Counted from the stretch's first letter, positions 26,625 through 35,372 are shown. The stretch is DNA of 60,322 nucleotides from Mesorhizobium sp. ORS 3359 (GCA_000824845.1 CCNC01000130.1:1-60322), one strand, 5' to 3'. Numbers and translations: made by a program. Notes: generated by a model not told the origin, from the letters alone.

Positions 26625-26685
26625 GCCCTTTAGCGAGTTGTTTAACGTGGCTGCAAGCCGACCGGCCAAATCACCACGGAAGTCT
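26625..26685 (-). ncRNA. SAM-II riboswitch upstream of metX
   Basis: The minus strand carries the SAM-II (metA motif) consensus almost base for base: CGTGGTGATTTG from 26678, then GCCGGTCGGCTTGCAGCCACG and TTAAACAACTCGCTAAAGG, read in separate blocks. The P1 strand CGTGG pairs with CCACG, and the loop and 3' strand GCTAAA give the H-type pseudoknot that encloses S-adenosylmethionine. This class is found upstream of methionine genes in alphaproteobacteria, and metX-metW lies downstream. The surrounding 26514-26835 interval otherwise holds the divergent promoters of metX and hisC and no gene. Confidence 0.93.
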
Positions 26686-26835
26686 GGCAGTCCTTCTAGG
26701 ACCAGCGCCGCGCTTCGTCAACGGGTAGCCTCCCTGCGGGCGATCCGCTTGCGCCAAGCGCCGGCACTCGACATTCCAGCGCGTGGCCTGTATTTCCGCT
26801 GCGGCCTTCAAAGGCCCTCTCGACGGATTTGTGAC

Positions 26836-27939
26836 ATGAAGCAGGATCAGCCCCGTCCGACGCCCCGCGCGGGCATCATGGACATCGAGGCCTATGTGCC
26901 GGGAAAAAGCACCGCGCCTGCCGGCGTGACGAAGGTCTACAAGCTGTCGTCGAACGAAAATCCGCTCGGACCCTCACCGAAGGCGATTGAGGCCGCGCGC
27001 GAGGTGGCGGCGAAGCTCGACGTCTATCCCGACGGCACGGCGCGGCGGCTGCGCGAGGCGATCGCCGAGGTGCACGGTCTCAACCCTGCGAACATCATCT
27101 GCTCCAACGGCTCAGACGAGATCCTCGGGCTCCTGGCGCAGACCTATCTCGCGCCGGGCGACGAGGCCGTGTTCACCGAACACGCCTTCATGGTCTACAA
27201 GATCTACATCCAGGCGGCGGGCGCCAAGCCTGTCGCGGTCAAGGAAGCCGACGAACGCGCCGATGTCGACGCGATCCTCGCCGCGGTCACGCCCAAGACG
27301 CGTATCGTGTTCCTTGCCAATCCGAACAATCCGACCGGCACCTACCTGCCGTTCAGCGAGGTGCGGCGGCTGCATGCCGGCCTGCCGAAGAACGTGCTTC
27401 TGGTGCTTGATGCGGCTTACGCCGAATATGTGCGGCGCAACGACTATGAAGCCGGCATCGAGCTTGCCGGCAGCGCCGAGAACGTGGTGATGACGCGCAC
27501 CTTCTCCAAGCTCGGCCTCGGCGGCGCGCGCGTGGGCTGGATGTACGGGCCGGCGCATATCGTCGATGCCATCAACCGTATTCGCGGCCCCTTCAACGTC
27601 AACGCCACCGCGATAGAGGCCGGCATCGCCTCGATTCGCGACCGCGCCCATATCGAGCGCAGCGTGACGCATAACGAGAAATGGCTGGCCTGGCTCAGCG
27701 CGGAGCTGACCGGTCTCGGCCTGCACGTCACGCCCAGCGTCGGCAATTTCGTGCTGATCCATTTTCCCGACGACAAGAAGCATTCGGCTGCGGCTGCGGA
27801 CGATTACCTGAGCGCGCGCGGCTATATCCTGCGCCGCGTCACCGGCTACGGCTTCCCCAACGCGCTGCGCATGAGCGTCGGCACCGAGGAAGCCAACCGC
27901 GGCGTGATCGATGCGCTCAAGACCTTCCTGAAAAGCTAG
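26836..27939 (+). CDS. hisC: Histidinol-phosphate aminotransferase family (HisC)
   Basis: 367 residues from the ATG at 26836; the frame is open further upstream but through the metX leader region. A fold-type I PLP aminotransferase with [16 protein letters not shown], the Asn-Pro segment [11 protein letters not shown] and the Schiff-base Lys in [16 protein letters not shown]. It transaminates imidazole-acetol phosphate in histidine synthesis. Its coupling to tyrC, 6 bp downstream, suggests that it also or mainly acts as an aromatic/prephenate aminotransferase, as many HisC paralogues do. Transcribed divergently from metX. Confidence 0.92.
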   Translation: MKQDQPRPTPRAGIMDIEAYVPGKSTAPAGVTKVYKLSSNENPLGPSPKAIEAAREVAAKLDVYPDGTARRLREAIAEVHGLNPANIICSNGSDEILGLLAQTYLAPGDEAVFTEHAFMVYKIYIQAAGAKPVAVKEADERADVDAILAAVTPKTRIVFLANPNNPTGTYLPFSEVRRLHAGLPKNVLLVLDAAYAEYVRRNDYEAGIELAGSAENVVMTRTFSKLGLGGARVGWMYGPAHIVDAINRIRGPFNVNATAIEAGIASIRDRAHIERSVTHNEKWLAWLSAELTGLGLHVTPSVGNFVLIHFPDDKKHSAAAADDYLSARGYILRRVTGYGFPNALRMSVGTEEANRGVIDALKTFLKS

Positions 27940-27945
27940 AACGCC

Positions 27946-28881
27946 ATGGCATCACCGATGTTCGAGAAAATAGCGCTGGTCGGCATCGGCCTGATCGGCT
28001 CGTCGCTCGCCCGCGTCATCCGCCGTGAAGGCCTGGCGCGTCATATTGCCATTGCGACGCGCAGCGCATCGACGCTGAAGCGCGCCGAGGAGCTCGGCCT
28101 TGGCGATTCCTATACAACGCAGGCAAAGCAAGCGGTGCGCGATGCCGGTCTCGTCATCGTCTCGGTCCCGGTCGGCTCGTCCGGCGAGGTCGCGGCCGAG
28201 ATCGCGCCGGCGCTGAAGAAGGGCGCCATCCTCACCGATGTCGGCTCGACCAAGGCTTCCGTCATCGCGCAGATCGAGCCGCACGTGCCGGAAGGCGTGC
28301 ACTTCATTCCCGGACATCCGCTGGCCGGCACGGAAAAGTCCGGACCCGATGCGGGCTTTGCCGATCTCTTCGAGAACCGCTGGTGCATCTTCACGCCGCT
28401 GCCGGGCACCGATCCCGCCGCGCTCGAGACGCTCTCGGAATTCTGGCGGCGCTGCGGCTCCAACATCGATACAATGGACCCGCAGCATCACGACATGACG
28501 CTCGCGATCGTTTCACATCTGCCGCATATCATCGCCTACAACATTGTCGGCACGGCAGACGACCTGGAAGCGGTGACCAAGAGCGAAGTCATCAAATATT
28601 CCGCCTCCGGTTTTCGCGATTTCACCCGCCTTGCCGCCTCCGACCCGACCATGTGGCGGGATGTTTGCCTGCACAACAAGGACGCGATCCTGGAGATGCT
28701 GGCGCGGTTCTCGGAGGATCTGGCCTCGCTGCAGCGGGCGATCCGCTGGGGCGACGGCGAGAAGCTGTTCGATCTCTTCACCCGCACGCGCGCCATCCGC
28801 CGCTCGATCATCGAGGCCGGCCAGGATATCGATGTGCCGGACTTCGGCCGGCAGGCGGTCGAACACCCGGCCAAGCCGTAG
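27946..28881 (+). CDS. tyrC: Prephenate/arogenate dehydrogenase
   Basis: 311 residues. NAD(P)-binding Rossmann motif ALVGIGLIGSSLARV at the N-terminus; VGSTKASV and HFIPGHPLAGTEKSG carry the catalytic His and substrate-binding residues of the TyrA family; the C-terminal helical dimerisation domain contains the conserved SHLPHIIAYNIV and RLAASDPTMWRDV. No chorismate mutase or ACT domain, so it is a monofunctional cyclohexadienyl/arogenate dehydrogenase of tyrosine synthesis. Operon with hisC. A very strong hairpin follows its stop codon. Confidence 0.93.
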   Translation: MASPMFEKIALVGIGLIGSSLARVIRREGLARHIAIATRSASTLKRAEELGLGDSYTTQAKQAVRDAGLVIVSVPVGSSGEVAAEIAPALKKGAILTDVGSTKASVIAQIEPHVPEGVHFIPGHPLAGTEKSGPDAGFADLFENRWCIFTPLPGTDPAALETLSEFWRRCGSNIDTMDPQHHDMTLAIVSHLPHIIAYNIVGTADDLEAVTKSEVIKYSASGFRDFTRLAASDPTMWRDVCLHNKDAILEMLARFSEDLASLQRAIRWGDGEKLFDLFTRTRAIRRSIIEAGQDIDVPDFGRQAVEHPAKP

Positions 28882-28943
28882 GCTTCGCGCCGGATTTTGA
28901 CCGGTCGGCTATGTCTGCATTGGAGCCTTGGAGATTGGCTGAG

Positions 28944-29019
28944 GCCTCCCAACGTCGTCATGTATGACGGCCCCTCTTGCCCAAGAGGGGCCGTCCATAC
29001 ATGACGAGGTTAGGGCGGC
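28944..29019. terminator. Very long hairpin between convergent tyrC and PfkB genes
   Basis: Arms 28944-28979 and 28982-29019 pair over about 34 bp, with a 2-base loop, two single-base bulges (28995 and 29012) and two mismatches. The core 13 bp (ACGGCCCCTCTTG with CAAGAGGGGCCGT) is perfect, then 12 more perfect pairs follow after one bulge. It lies 62 bases after tyrC and about 100 bases before the PfkB gene's stop, between convergent genes. There is no T-run on either side. It is either a bidirectional terminator or a palindromic mobile element; it does not share the core of the other repeats here. Confidence 0.75.
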
Positions 29020-29121
29020 TTCAAGCAATCCCCGGCGTTTGCGCTGATTTCACGGGCCCCTGAGCAGAAAATCCTGCGCTGAGACAAACGGCAGCCTTTT
29101 CAAAATCCCTGTGCCGTGCCG

Positions 29122-30057
29122 CTAACCTTGTCCCGACGACGGCCAGTGCGTTGCCATCATAGCGAGCGTCTCGGCTCTGTCCGGTGCGCCCAACCTGCCG
29201 CCGAAGCGCAGGCATTTGAGCGCGGCTGCGGCGCTGGCGAAGCGCAGCGCCTCTTCCATCGGCATGGCCTCGGCGAGGCCGACGGCAAAGGCGCCGTGGA
29301 AAACGTCGCCGGCGGCGAGCGTATCCACCGCCTTGACCTTCGGTGCCTCGACATGGCGCACGCGTCCGGTCGCCCGGTCGTGCCACCAGGTTCCGGCGGC
29401 GCCGCCGGTCACCGCGACAAAGGCATCGGTGCGCGAGGCGAGGTCGGCGCAAGCGCTTTCCGGGTCAAGCGCATGGCCGCAGACGATGCGCGCCGCAGGC
29501 TCGGACGCGACGATGTGCGAGGCCAACGGCAGAAGCCGCTCCAGCACCTCGACGGGTGCTGTGTCGGCATCCAGGATCGCCGGACGGCCGATCGATCTGG
29601 CCGCGCTCAGGGCGAGCGCCGCGGCGCCCGGCCAGCGGACATCGACCAGCACGGCGTCGAAGCCAGACAGGTCGGCAAGCGGCAAAGCCTCAGGACCGGC
29701 CTGCGCCTTTTTGTCATAGAAGGGGACGATGATGCGCTCGCCATGCGCATCGACCACGATCGCGGCCAGCGCCGAACGCGCGCCGGGAACCCGGCGGATC
29801 AGGCTGCAGTCGATGCCTTCGGCTTCGATGTCGGCGATCAGCTGGTCGCCGACCGGATCGTCGCCCGCGCTTGCCCATAGCGAGACCTCGGCGCCGAGGC
29901 GATGCGCGGCGCAGGCGGCGCTCGTCGCCATGCCGGAAGCGATCTGGACGCCGTCGCTGGCGATGAACTTGCCTTGATGGGCCGGCAGCGTCTCCACGCG
30001 AAGAATCGTGTCGAGGGTGAAGGCACCGACGCTGAGCAGTCTGACCGGCTTCGCCAT
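29122..30057 (-). CDS. PfkB family carbohydrate kinase
   Basis: 311 residues of the ribokinase/PfkB family. The N-terminal SVGAFTLDTILRVETLP with the later GGVQ-like ASDGVQIASGMATSAACAAHRLG, and the C-terminal signature VDTLAAGDVFHGAFAVGLAEA holding the anion hole and catalytic Asp of the AAGD motif, support the assignment. It phosphorylates a sugar or nucleoside whose identity I cannot tell; rhizobial homologues are annotated as sugar kinases. It ends opposite tyrC and begins 8 bp after the DUF2125 gene stop on the same strand. Confidence 0.9.
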   Translation of the reverse strand: MAKPVRLLSVGAFTLDTILRVETLPAHQGKFIASDGVQIASGMATSAACAAHRLGAEVSLWASAGDDPVGDQLIADIEAEGIDCSLIRRVPGARSALAAIVVDAHGERIIVPFYDKKAQAGPEALPLADLSGFDAVLVDVRWPGAAALALSAARSIGRPAILDADTAPVEVLERLLPLASHIVASEPAARIVCGHALDPESACADLASRTDAFVAVTGGAAGTWWHDRATGRVRHVEAPKVKAVDTLAAGDVFHGAFAVGLAEAMPMEEALRFASAAAALKCLRFGGRLGAPDRAETLAMMATHWPSSGQG

Positions 30058-30064
30058 CGTCGTG

Positions 30065-31063
30065 TTATTCGACCGGCCTGATCTTGCCGAGCGGAATGAA
30101 GCCGAGCGAAGCCTTACCCTTGACGATCTTCAGCGGCATCGACGGTTCCTTGCCGAGCATCGCCAGGGCGGCAAAGCCCTGCTCGATTTCGCTTTTATGC
30201 TCGGGAACGGCGCCGGCGAGGATGGCCGCCACCGCTTTCGGGTCCTTGAGCTTGATCATCAGGTCCCCGTCGATCAGCCCTTCCGCATCGACAGCGATAG
30301 GCCCGGACACGGTGATGCGCGCCGTACCCGACGACAGGTCGAGCCTGGCGATGTCGATCGACTGGCCGCGCAAGCTGTTTGGAGGTGCGGCGATCAAGGC
30401 CACGCCGTTCTTCAGCGTCACGTCGCCGCTGCCGTCCAGCGCCGGCAGCACGCGTCCCTCGATAGCGTCCGCATTGATCTCCAGATCGCCGAAGCTGCCG
30501 ACATAGTTGATGTCCTGGCCGGCTGGCTGCAATTGCCCGGCCGCCTTGCCGGCGCTGAACAGCTGCATCGGATCCGTGTCGTCCTGCGGGTCGGTCTGAC
30601 CATTCAGGCCTTCAGCCTGCAGCGAGACGCTGCGCGGCAGCGGCCACCACACTTTGACATTGGCCTGCAACTGGTCCCAGTCGATCCAGAGCGGCGGCAT
30701 GCCGGGCGCAATCGTGCGCAGCGGCCCGCGCAGGTCAGCGACCGGCGACAAGGGACCAGTGATGCCAGCGACGGCGTTGAAGCTCCCGGTAGACGCGGCA
30801 ACCTTCCGGGCGTCGTCCTCATACGCGATGTTGTCGCAGGAGACCGTGAAGCTCATCGGATAACCGCTGACGGTGAGGTTGGCGCAGCCGGCGGCGATTC
30901 CCCTGCTGCCCAGCCGCGCCACCGCCTGGTCGGCTTCGGTCTTGAGCCTTTCGGCGAGATAGAACCAGCCGCCGCTGTAGAGAGCGAACAGCACGACGAT
31001 GAACGCCGCAAGCCAAAGCAGCCGGCGGCGGGGTTTGGGCGATCGCTCGTCACTTGACGTCAT
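30065..31063 (-). CDS. DUF2125 domain-containing protein
   Basis: About 332 residues from the ATG at 31063 (MTSSDERSPK); the frame is open 15 codons further. The N-terminus has a basic cytoplasmic tail and one hydrophobic segment (LLWLAAFIVVLFALYSGGWFY), so it is a signal-anchored protein with a periplasmic body. The body matches DUF2125, an alphaproteobacterial family of unknown function (ANLTVSGYPMSFTVSCDNI and repeated ISGPIAVDAEGLIDGDL-type beta strands). Eight bases from the PfkB gene, so probably cotranscribed. Divergent from the ChaC-like gene. Confidence 0.85.
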   Translation of the reverse strand: MTSSDERSPKPRRRLLWLAAFIVVLFALYSGGWFYLAERLKTEADQAVARLGSRGIAAGCANLTVSGYPMSFTVSCDNIAYEDDARKVAASTGSFNAVAGITGPLSPVADLRGPLRTIAPGMPPLWIDWDQLQANVKVWWPLPRSVSLQAEGLNGQTDPQDDTDPMQLFSAGKAAGQLQPAGQDINYVGSFGDLEINADAIEGRVLPALDGSGDVTLKNGVALIAAPPNSLRGQSIDIARLDLSSGTARITVSGPIAVDAEGLIDGDLMIKLKDPKAVAAILAGAVPEHKSEIEQGFAALAMLGKEPSMPLKIVKGKASLGFIPLGKIRPVE

Positions 31064-31178
31064 GCTGCGGCTCTCGTTAACCCCGGCGTGCCGGCGTTTG
31101 CTTAGCAAACAAGCGGGGGACAGAAGAAGTACTCTCCGGTGCGGTGTCGTTCACTCGAATGCGATCAGGCTTGGCGAT

Positions 31179-31700
31179 ATGGGCGATTTTTGGGTTTTCG
31201 GCTATGGGTCGCTGATCTGGCGGCCCGGATTCGCCCATGTCGAGACGCGCCGCGCCCGGCTTTACGGCTACCGCCGCTCGCTTTGCGTCTATTCCTTCGT
31301 GCATCGCGGCACGCGCGCGCGGCCGGGTCTGGTGCTCGGCCTCGACCGGGGCGGCTCCTGCATCGGCCTTGCCTACCGTGTTCCCGGCAATCTGCGCGAC
31401 GAGGTGCTTTCCTACCTGCGCGAGCGCGAGCTGGTGACCAGCGTCTATCTCGAACGCATGCTGGACATCCGGCTGGATGGCGGCGTTTTGGTCGAGGCGG
31501 TCGCCTACATCGTCGACCGGCGGCATGAACAATATGCCGGCGCGCTCGATGCCGATCACGCGGCAAGGATCGTTCGCGGCGCCGTCGGCCAGTCGGGCCG
31601 GAATGAGGATTATGTGCTGAGCACGCTCGAGCATCTCGAGGCGCTCGGCATCCGCGATCACTGGCTGGAAGAGGTGGGCCGTCAGGTCTCGCCTTCGTGA
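31179..31700 (+). CDS. Gamma-glutamylcyclotransferase (ChaC-like)
   Basis: 173 residues from the ATG at 31179. The ChaC/GGCT fold signature WVFGYGSLIWRPGF is at the very N-terminus, followed by RRARLYGYRRSLCVYSFVHRG and the NLRDEVLSYLRERELVTSVY segment that holds the catalytic Glu in this family. ChaC-type enzymes cleave glutathione to 5-oxoproline and Cys-Gly. The longer open frame upstream lies over the divergent promoter of the DUF2125 gene and is not credible. Confidence 0.9.
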   Translation: MGDFWVFGYGSLIWRPGFAHVETRRARLYGYRRSLCVYSFVHRGTRARPGLVLGLDRGGSCIGLAYRVPGNLRDEVLSYLRERELVTSVYLERMLDIRLDGGVLVEAVAYIVDRRHEQYAGALDADHAARIVRGAVGQSGRNEDYVLSTLEHLEALGIRDHWLEEVGRQVSPS

Positions 31701-31816
31701 AGTGGTGGTCCGATCAAAAAGCAAAACCATGCCTTTGACCTCGGCCGGGCACGACCTAGCTTAGCGGCATCCCATCCCTGGGCCTCAGGCCCGTTCCAGC
31801 ATCACGGAGATCAATC

Positions 31817-32764
31817 TTGCAGAAACGTCGTCTCGGTCGCACCGACCTTTCCATCGCGCCGCTGGTCCTGGGCGGCAACGTCTTCGGCTGGACTGCCGAC
31901 GAGAAGACCTCCTTCGATCTGCTCGACCGATTCGTCGGGGCGGGCCTGAACGCCATCGATACGGCCGATGCCTATTCGCGCTGGGTTCCCGGCAACAAGG
32001 GCGGCGAGTCGGAAACCATCATCGGCAATTGGATGAAGAGCCGTGGCAACCGCGACAAGGTGGTCGTCATCACCAAGGTCGGCTCGGATATGGGCCAGGG
32101 TAAGCGCGACCTCTCCGCCGCTTATATCGAAAAGGCGGTCGAGGCATCGCTCAAACGGCTGCAGGTCGATGTCATCGATCTCTATCTGTCGCACTGGCCG
32201 GACCCGGCCACGCCTTATGAGGAGACGCTCGGCGCCTATCAGCGCCTGCTCGAAAAAGGCAAGATCCGCTATCCCGGCTGCTCCAATCTCGATGCCGGCC
32301 AGTTGCGCGCGGCGCTCGACGTGGCCAGCCTGCGCAGCCTGCCGCGTTACGAGGTGCTGCAGCCTGAATACAATTTGTACGATCGCTCGTCGCTCGACGG
32401 ACCGCTGCTCGATCTCTGCAAGGCAGAGGATATCGGCGTCATCACCTATTTCAGCCTGGCCAAGGGATTTTTGAGCGGCAAATACCGCAGCAAGGCCGAT
32501 CTCGGGCAAAGCGCGCGCGGCGAGGGCGTTGCGGGCTACCTCAACGAGCGCGGCATGCGCATCCTTGCCGCGCTCGATGCCGTGGCCGAACGCCATTCGG
32601 CCAAGCAGGCGGAAGTGGCGCTGGCCTGGATCATCGCGCGGCCGGGCGTCACCGCGCCGATCGCCAGCGCCACCACGCCGGCGCAGATGGACAGCCTGAT
32701 CCGCGCCGCATCGCTCACGCTTTCGGCCGACGATGTCGCGGCGCTGGACCGCGCCAGCTCATAA
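31817..32764 (+). CDS. Aldo/keto reductase
   Basis: 315 residues. The start is a TTG at 31817 with GGAG 7 bases upstream; no ATG fits the family's N-terminus (MQKRRLGRTDLSIAPLVLGGNVFGW). TIM-barrel AKR with the catalytic tetrad visible: Asp and Tyr in NAIDTADAYSRW, Lys in VVITKVGS, His in LYLSHWPD. NADPH site residues lie in the C-terminal SATTPAQMDSLI region. Substrate unknown; closest to the YajO/Tas-like general stress AKRs. Free-standing between the ChaC-like gene and the LysE gene. Confidence 0.92.
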   Translation: MQKRRLGRTDLSIAPLVLGGNVFGWTADEKTSFDLLDRFVGAGLNAIDTADAYSRWVPGNKGGESETIIGNWMKSRGNRDKVVVITKVGSDMGQGKRDLSAAYIEKAVEASLKRLQVDVIDLYLSHWPDPATPYEETLGAYQRLLEKGKIRYPGCSNLDAGQLRAALDVASLRSLPRYEVLQPEYNLYDRSSLDGPLLDLCKAEDIGVITYFSLAKGFLSGKYRSKADLGQSARGEGVAGYLNERGMRILAALDAVAERHSAKQAEVALAWIIARPGVTAPIASATTPAQMDSLIRAASLTLSADDVAALDRASS

Positions 32765-32824
32765 TCTCAACACGCCTTGGCGCAGTCGATGCCTCGCACG
32801 ATCGTTCAAGACGGCCATGACGGT

Positions 32825-32861
32825 CCCTCCTAAATCCTGTCGCATCGCGGCAGGAGGAGGG
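32825..32861 (+). promoter_or_regulatory. Hairpin masking the lysE-type ribosome binding site
   Basis: CCCTCC (32825-32830) pairs with GGAGGG (32856-32861) and CCTGTCGC (32836-32843) with GCGGCAGG (32847-32854, one G-U), with an internal loop of TAAAT opposite A and a 3-base terminal loop. The GGAGGAGGG stretch closed in the stem is the Shine-Dalgarno of the gene starting at 32868. This predicts that translation depends on opening of the hairpin by a ligand, protein or temperature. Confidence 0.5.
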
Positions 32862-32867
32862 TTCGGC

Positions 32868-33488
32868 ATGGCTGGCAGTGATCTGGGCGCGGCACAGCCC
32901 TGGCAACAAGTGCTGGCGCTTGTTGTGGCCGCGACGGTCGTTATGGGCAGTCCGGGACCGGCGACGATCAGCGTCACCGCCGTCGGCGCAGCTTTCGGCC
33001 TGCGCCCTTCGCTGGGCTACACGTCCGGCGTCGTGCTCGGCACGATGGCTGTGCTTTTGGCGGTGGCGGCCGGGATTTTCGGCCTACTGATCTCGGTGCC
33101 GGGAGTGGCGCAGGTGCTGGCGATCTTCTCGGCCGCATACATCCTTTATCTCGCCTTCAAAATAGCGACCGCGCCGCCATTGGCCGAGCGCGGCAGCACG
33201 GCGACGAAGCCCGATTTTCTCGGCGGCTTCACGCTCGCCGTCGCCAACCCGAAGGCCTATGTGGCGATCGCCGCCGTCTTTGCCGGCGCCGTATCGCAGG
33301 CCGATGCGCTGGGCGTTTCTACCAGGCTACTGGTGCTTGCCGCGATGATCGTCGCCATCCATGTGGTCTGGCTGCTCGCGGGAACTGCTTTCGCGCGCTT
33401 TCTGCGCCATCCGCGGGCGTCGCGGATCATCAATCTGGTGTTTGCCGCAACGCTGGTGCTGACGACGCTGCTGGCGGCTCTGCGGTAG
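32868..33488 (+). CDS. LysE family amino acid exporter
   Basis: 206 residues from the ATG at 32868, with a strong but hairpin-bound GGAGGAGGG 6 bases upstream. About six membrane helices and the LysE/RhtB signature in the first helix region, VVMGSPGPATISVTAVGAAFG, then GVVLGTMAVLLAVAAGIFGLL and FTLAVANPKAYVAIAAVFAG. It exports amino acids or derivatives of unknown identity. Convergent with plsC, 4 bp away. Confidence 0.9.
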   Translation: MAGSDLGAAQPWQQVLALVVAATVVMGSPGPATISVTAVGAAFGLRPSLGYTSGVVLGTMAVLLAVAAGIFGLLISVPGVAQVLAIFSAAYILYLAFKIATAPPLAERGSTATKPDFLGGFTLAVANPKAYVAIAAVFAGAVSQADALGVSTRLLVLAAMIVAIHVVWLLAGTAFARFLRHPRASRIINLVFAATLVLTTLLAALR

Positions 33489-33492
33489 CCGA

Positions 33493-34287
33493 TCAGCTCT
33501 TGGAGGTTACGCCTAGCTCCGCCAGCCGCTTCACCGCCGTCGGCGGCATGGGTGGCGGGTTCGGCGCCTGCGCGGCCTCGACAAGCATCTGGTCGCAGGC
33601 GGCTTCCGTCTCGCCGATCAGCCGCCGCATGAATTCCTCCTTGCCGAGCCCTGGCGGGATCGGCGGCAGGAAGCGGGCCTTGATGGTGCCCGGATAGCGC
33701 AGGAACTTGCGGCGCGGCCAGTAGAGGCCGGCGACATGGGCGACCGGCACCACCGGCACGCCAAGTTGCGAATAGATCTCGACGATGCCGTATTTGTAGG
33801 ACGGCTCGGCGCCCGGCGCGCGGCGCGTGCCTTCGGGATAGATGATCAGTTGGCGCGGGTTGCGGTCCATCTCCTGCCTGGTCGCGACGACTACCGCCTT
33901 CAGCGCTTTCGAACGACTGCCGCGGTCGACCGGGATCATGCGCATCTTCATGATGTACCAGCCGAAGAAAGGGATCCAGGTCAGCTCGCGCTTCAGGATG
34001 TAGAGCGCGTCGTCGAGATAGGGGAAGAAGGCGATCGCGTCCCAGAAGGACTGGTGCTTCGGTGCCAGGATGAAGGACCCTTCCGGCAGGTTCTCGACAC
34101 CCGTGATCTCGCTCTTCGTCGCGGCGATCTTGTCATAGAGCCACATTGAGGTGCGCGACCAGAATTTCGGCACGAACCAGGCGCGGTGGCGCGGCGACAG
34201 GAAATAGAAAGGCGTCCAGAAGATCATCTGGACGATCAGGCTGAGATAGAAGACGAGGTTGAACGCCAGCGAGCGGATGATGAGCAT
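33493..34287 (-). CDS. plsC: 1-acyl-sn-glycerol-3-phosphate acyltransferase
   Basis: 264 residues with one N-terminal membrane segment. The acyltransferase motifs are present: HX4D as KHQSFWD, the arginine block PVDRGSRSKALKAV, the YPEGTRRAPG motif, and PVVPVAHVAG. It makes phosphatidic acid by acylating the sn-2 position of lysophosphatidate at the inner membrane. No operon partner is seen. 81 bp separate its start from the LysR gene stop. Confidence 0.93.
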   Translation of the reverse strand: MLIIRSLAFNLVFYLSLIVQMIFWTPFYFLSPRHRAWFVPKFWSRTSMWLYDKIAATKSEITGVENLPEGSFILAPKHQSFWDAIAFFPYLDDALYILKRELTWIPFFGWYIMKMRMIPVDRGSRSKALKAVVVATRQEMDRNPRQLIIYPEGTRRAPGAEPSYKYGIVEIYSQLGVPVVPVAHVAGLYWPRRKFLRYPGTIKARFLPPIPPGLGKEEFMRRLIGETEAACDQMLVEAAQAPNPPPMPPTAVKRLAELGVTSKS

Positions 34288-34368
34288 GCAAAGGGCCCGT
34301 GAGGAAGTGTGCGTTGGTTACACCAAGCGGCGGCAAAAAGGAAACGGCACGGTGGTCGAATGCCGGCC

Positions 34369-35271
34369 CTACAAAGACCTTGTCAGCCGCTCCTTGAGGC
34401 GCGGCGCCGCAAAATCGAGGAAGGCGCGCAGTTTCACCGGCAGCCGGCCCTGGCCGGCATGGACCAGGCTTACCGGCCAGGGCGGCGGCTCGAACGGCTC
34501 CAGCACGACCCGCAGCGCGCCGGCACGCACGCCGGCATCCGCCTGGTAGGAGAGCACTTTCGTCAGGCCGATGCCGGCAATCGCGGCATCGATCGCTGCC
34601 TCGGCGGTGTTGACCTGCAGGCGTGAGCGGACCGGGACGGCGGTTTCCGCCTTGCCGGCTCCGAAACTCCATGTCGCAGGCGCAGCGAGACCTTCGAAGG
34701 TGATGCAGCTATGGCCGGCAAGCTCCGGCGGTTTCTCCGGCGTGCCATGCATGGCGAGATAGGCCGGACTTGCGCAGACGATGCGGCGGATCGAACCGAC
34801 GCGGATCGCGACCATGGCCGAATCCGGCAGCTCGCCGATGCGCAGGGCCAGATCGATATGCTCCTCGACCAGTTGGGTGATCCGGTCCGACAAGGTCAGG
34901 CGGACGTCCACCTGCGGATAGATGGCGAGAAAGTCGGTGATCACCGGTAGCACATGCAGGCGGCCGAAGACGACCGGCGCCGTGATGACCAGCTCGCCTG
35001 TCGGGCTTGAATATTCGCCGGCCGCGGCGCGCTCTGCCTCGCTCACCTCGCCCAGGATGCGGCGGCAGGCAGTGAGATAGGACTGGCCGGGATCGGTCAG
35101 TGTCAGGCGCCGCGTCGAGCGGTTGAGCAGGCGCGTCCCCAGGTGCTTCTCCAGCTCGGAGAGTTTTCTGCTGACGGTCGCCAGCGGCACGCCAGCGCGT
35201 TTGGCGGCGGCGGAAAGGCTGCCGGCCTCCGCGATGGCGACGAACAGGGACATGGCGTCGAGGCGGTCCAT
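34369..35271 (-). CDS. LysR family transcriptional regulator
   Basis: About 300 residues from MDRLDAMSLF at 35271 (ATG one codon earlier also possible; the frame is open further). N-terminal winged helix-turn-helix with the family pattern AAAKRAGVPLATVSRKLSELEKHLGTRLLNRSTRRLTLT, split here over motif helices; C-terminal substrate-binding domain with ITAPVVFGRLHVLPVI. It is closest to the CrgA/AphB-like LysR group. Divergent from the PPOX gene with 101 bp between starts, so it likely controls that gene and itself. Confidence 0.92.
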   Translation of the reverse strand: MDRLDAMSLFVAIAEAGSLSAAAKRAGVPLATVSRKLSELEKHLGTRLLNRSTRRLTLTDPGQSYLTACRRILGEVSEAERAAAGEYSSPTGELVITAPVVFGRLHVLPVITDFLAIYPQVDVRLTLSDRITQLVEEHIDLALRIGELPDSAMVAIRVGSIRRIVCASPAYLAMHGTPEKPPELAGHSCITFEGLAAPATWSFGAGKAETAVPVRSRLQVNTAEAAIDAAIAGIGLTKVLSYQADAGVRAGALRVVLEPFEPPPWPVSLVHAGQGRLPVKLRAFLDFAAPRLKERLTRSL

Positions 35272-35275
35272 CATT

Positions 35276-35333
35276 CTTCCGAAATATGGAAGGATAGATT
35301 GCAGATATGCCACCTACATCCGATTTTCGGAAG
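35276..35333. promoter_or_regulatory. Candidate LysR operator between divergent genes
   Basis: A perfect 9-bp inverted repeat, CTTCCGAAA (35276-35284) and TTTCGGAAG (35325-35333), spans the intergenic region, and a nearer match CTTCC-N7-GGAAG uses 35276-35280 and 35288-35292. Two spaced sites of related sequence between a LysR gene and its divergent target are typical of LysR regulation. Confidence 0.4.
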
Positions 35334-35372
35334 AGACTATTTAGCAGGCGATCCTGTCCGAGGAACGCCAGC

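Noticed and set aside
26514..26669. N-terminal extension of MetX
   Set aside because: The frame runs through the SAM-II aptamer and its terminator, so it cannot be the start.
32765..32867. Mini-ykkC (guanidine-II) riboswitch upstream of the LysE gene
   Set aside because: Two ACGG tetramers occur, but they are not in hairpin loops and the required stems are missing.
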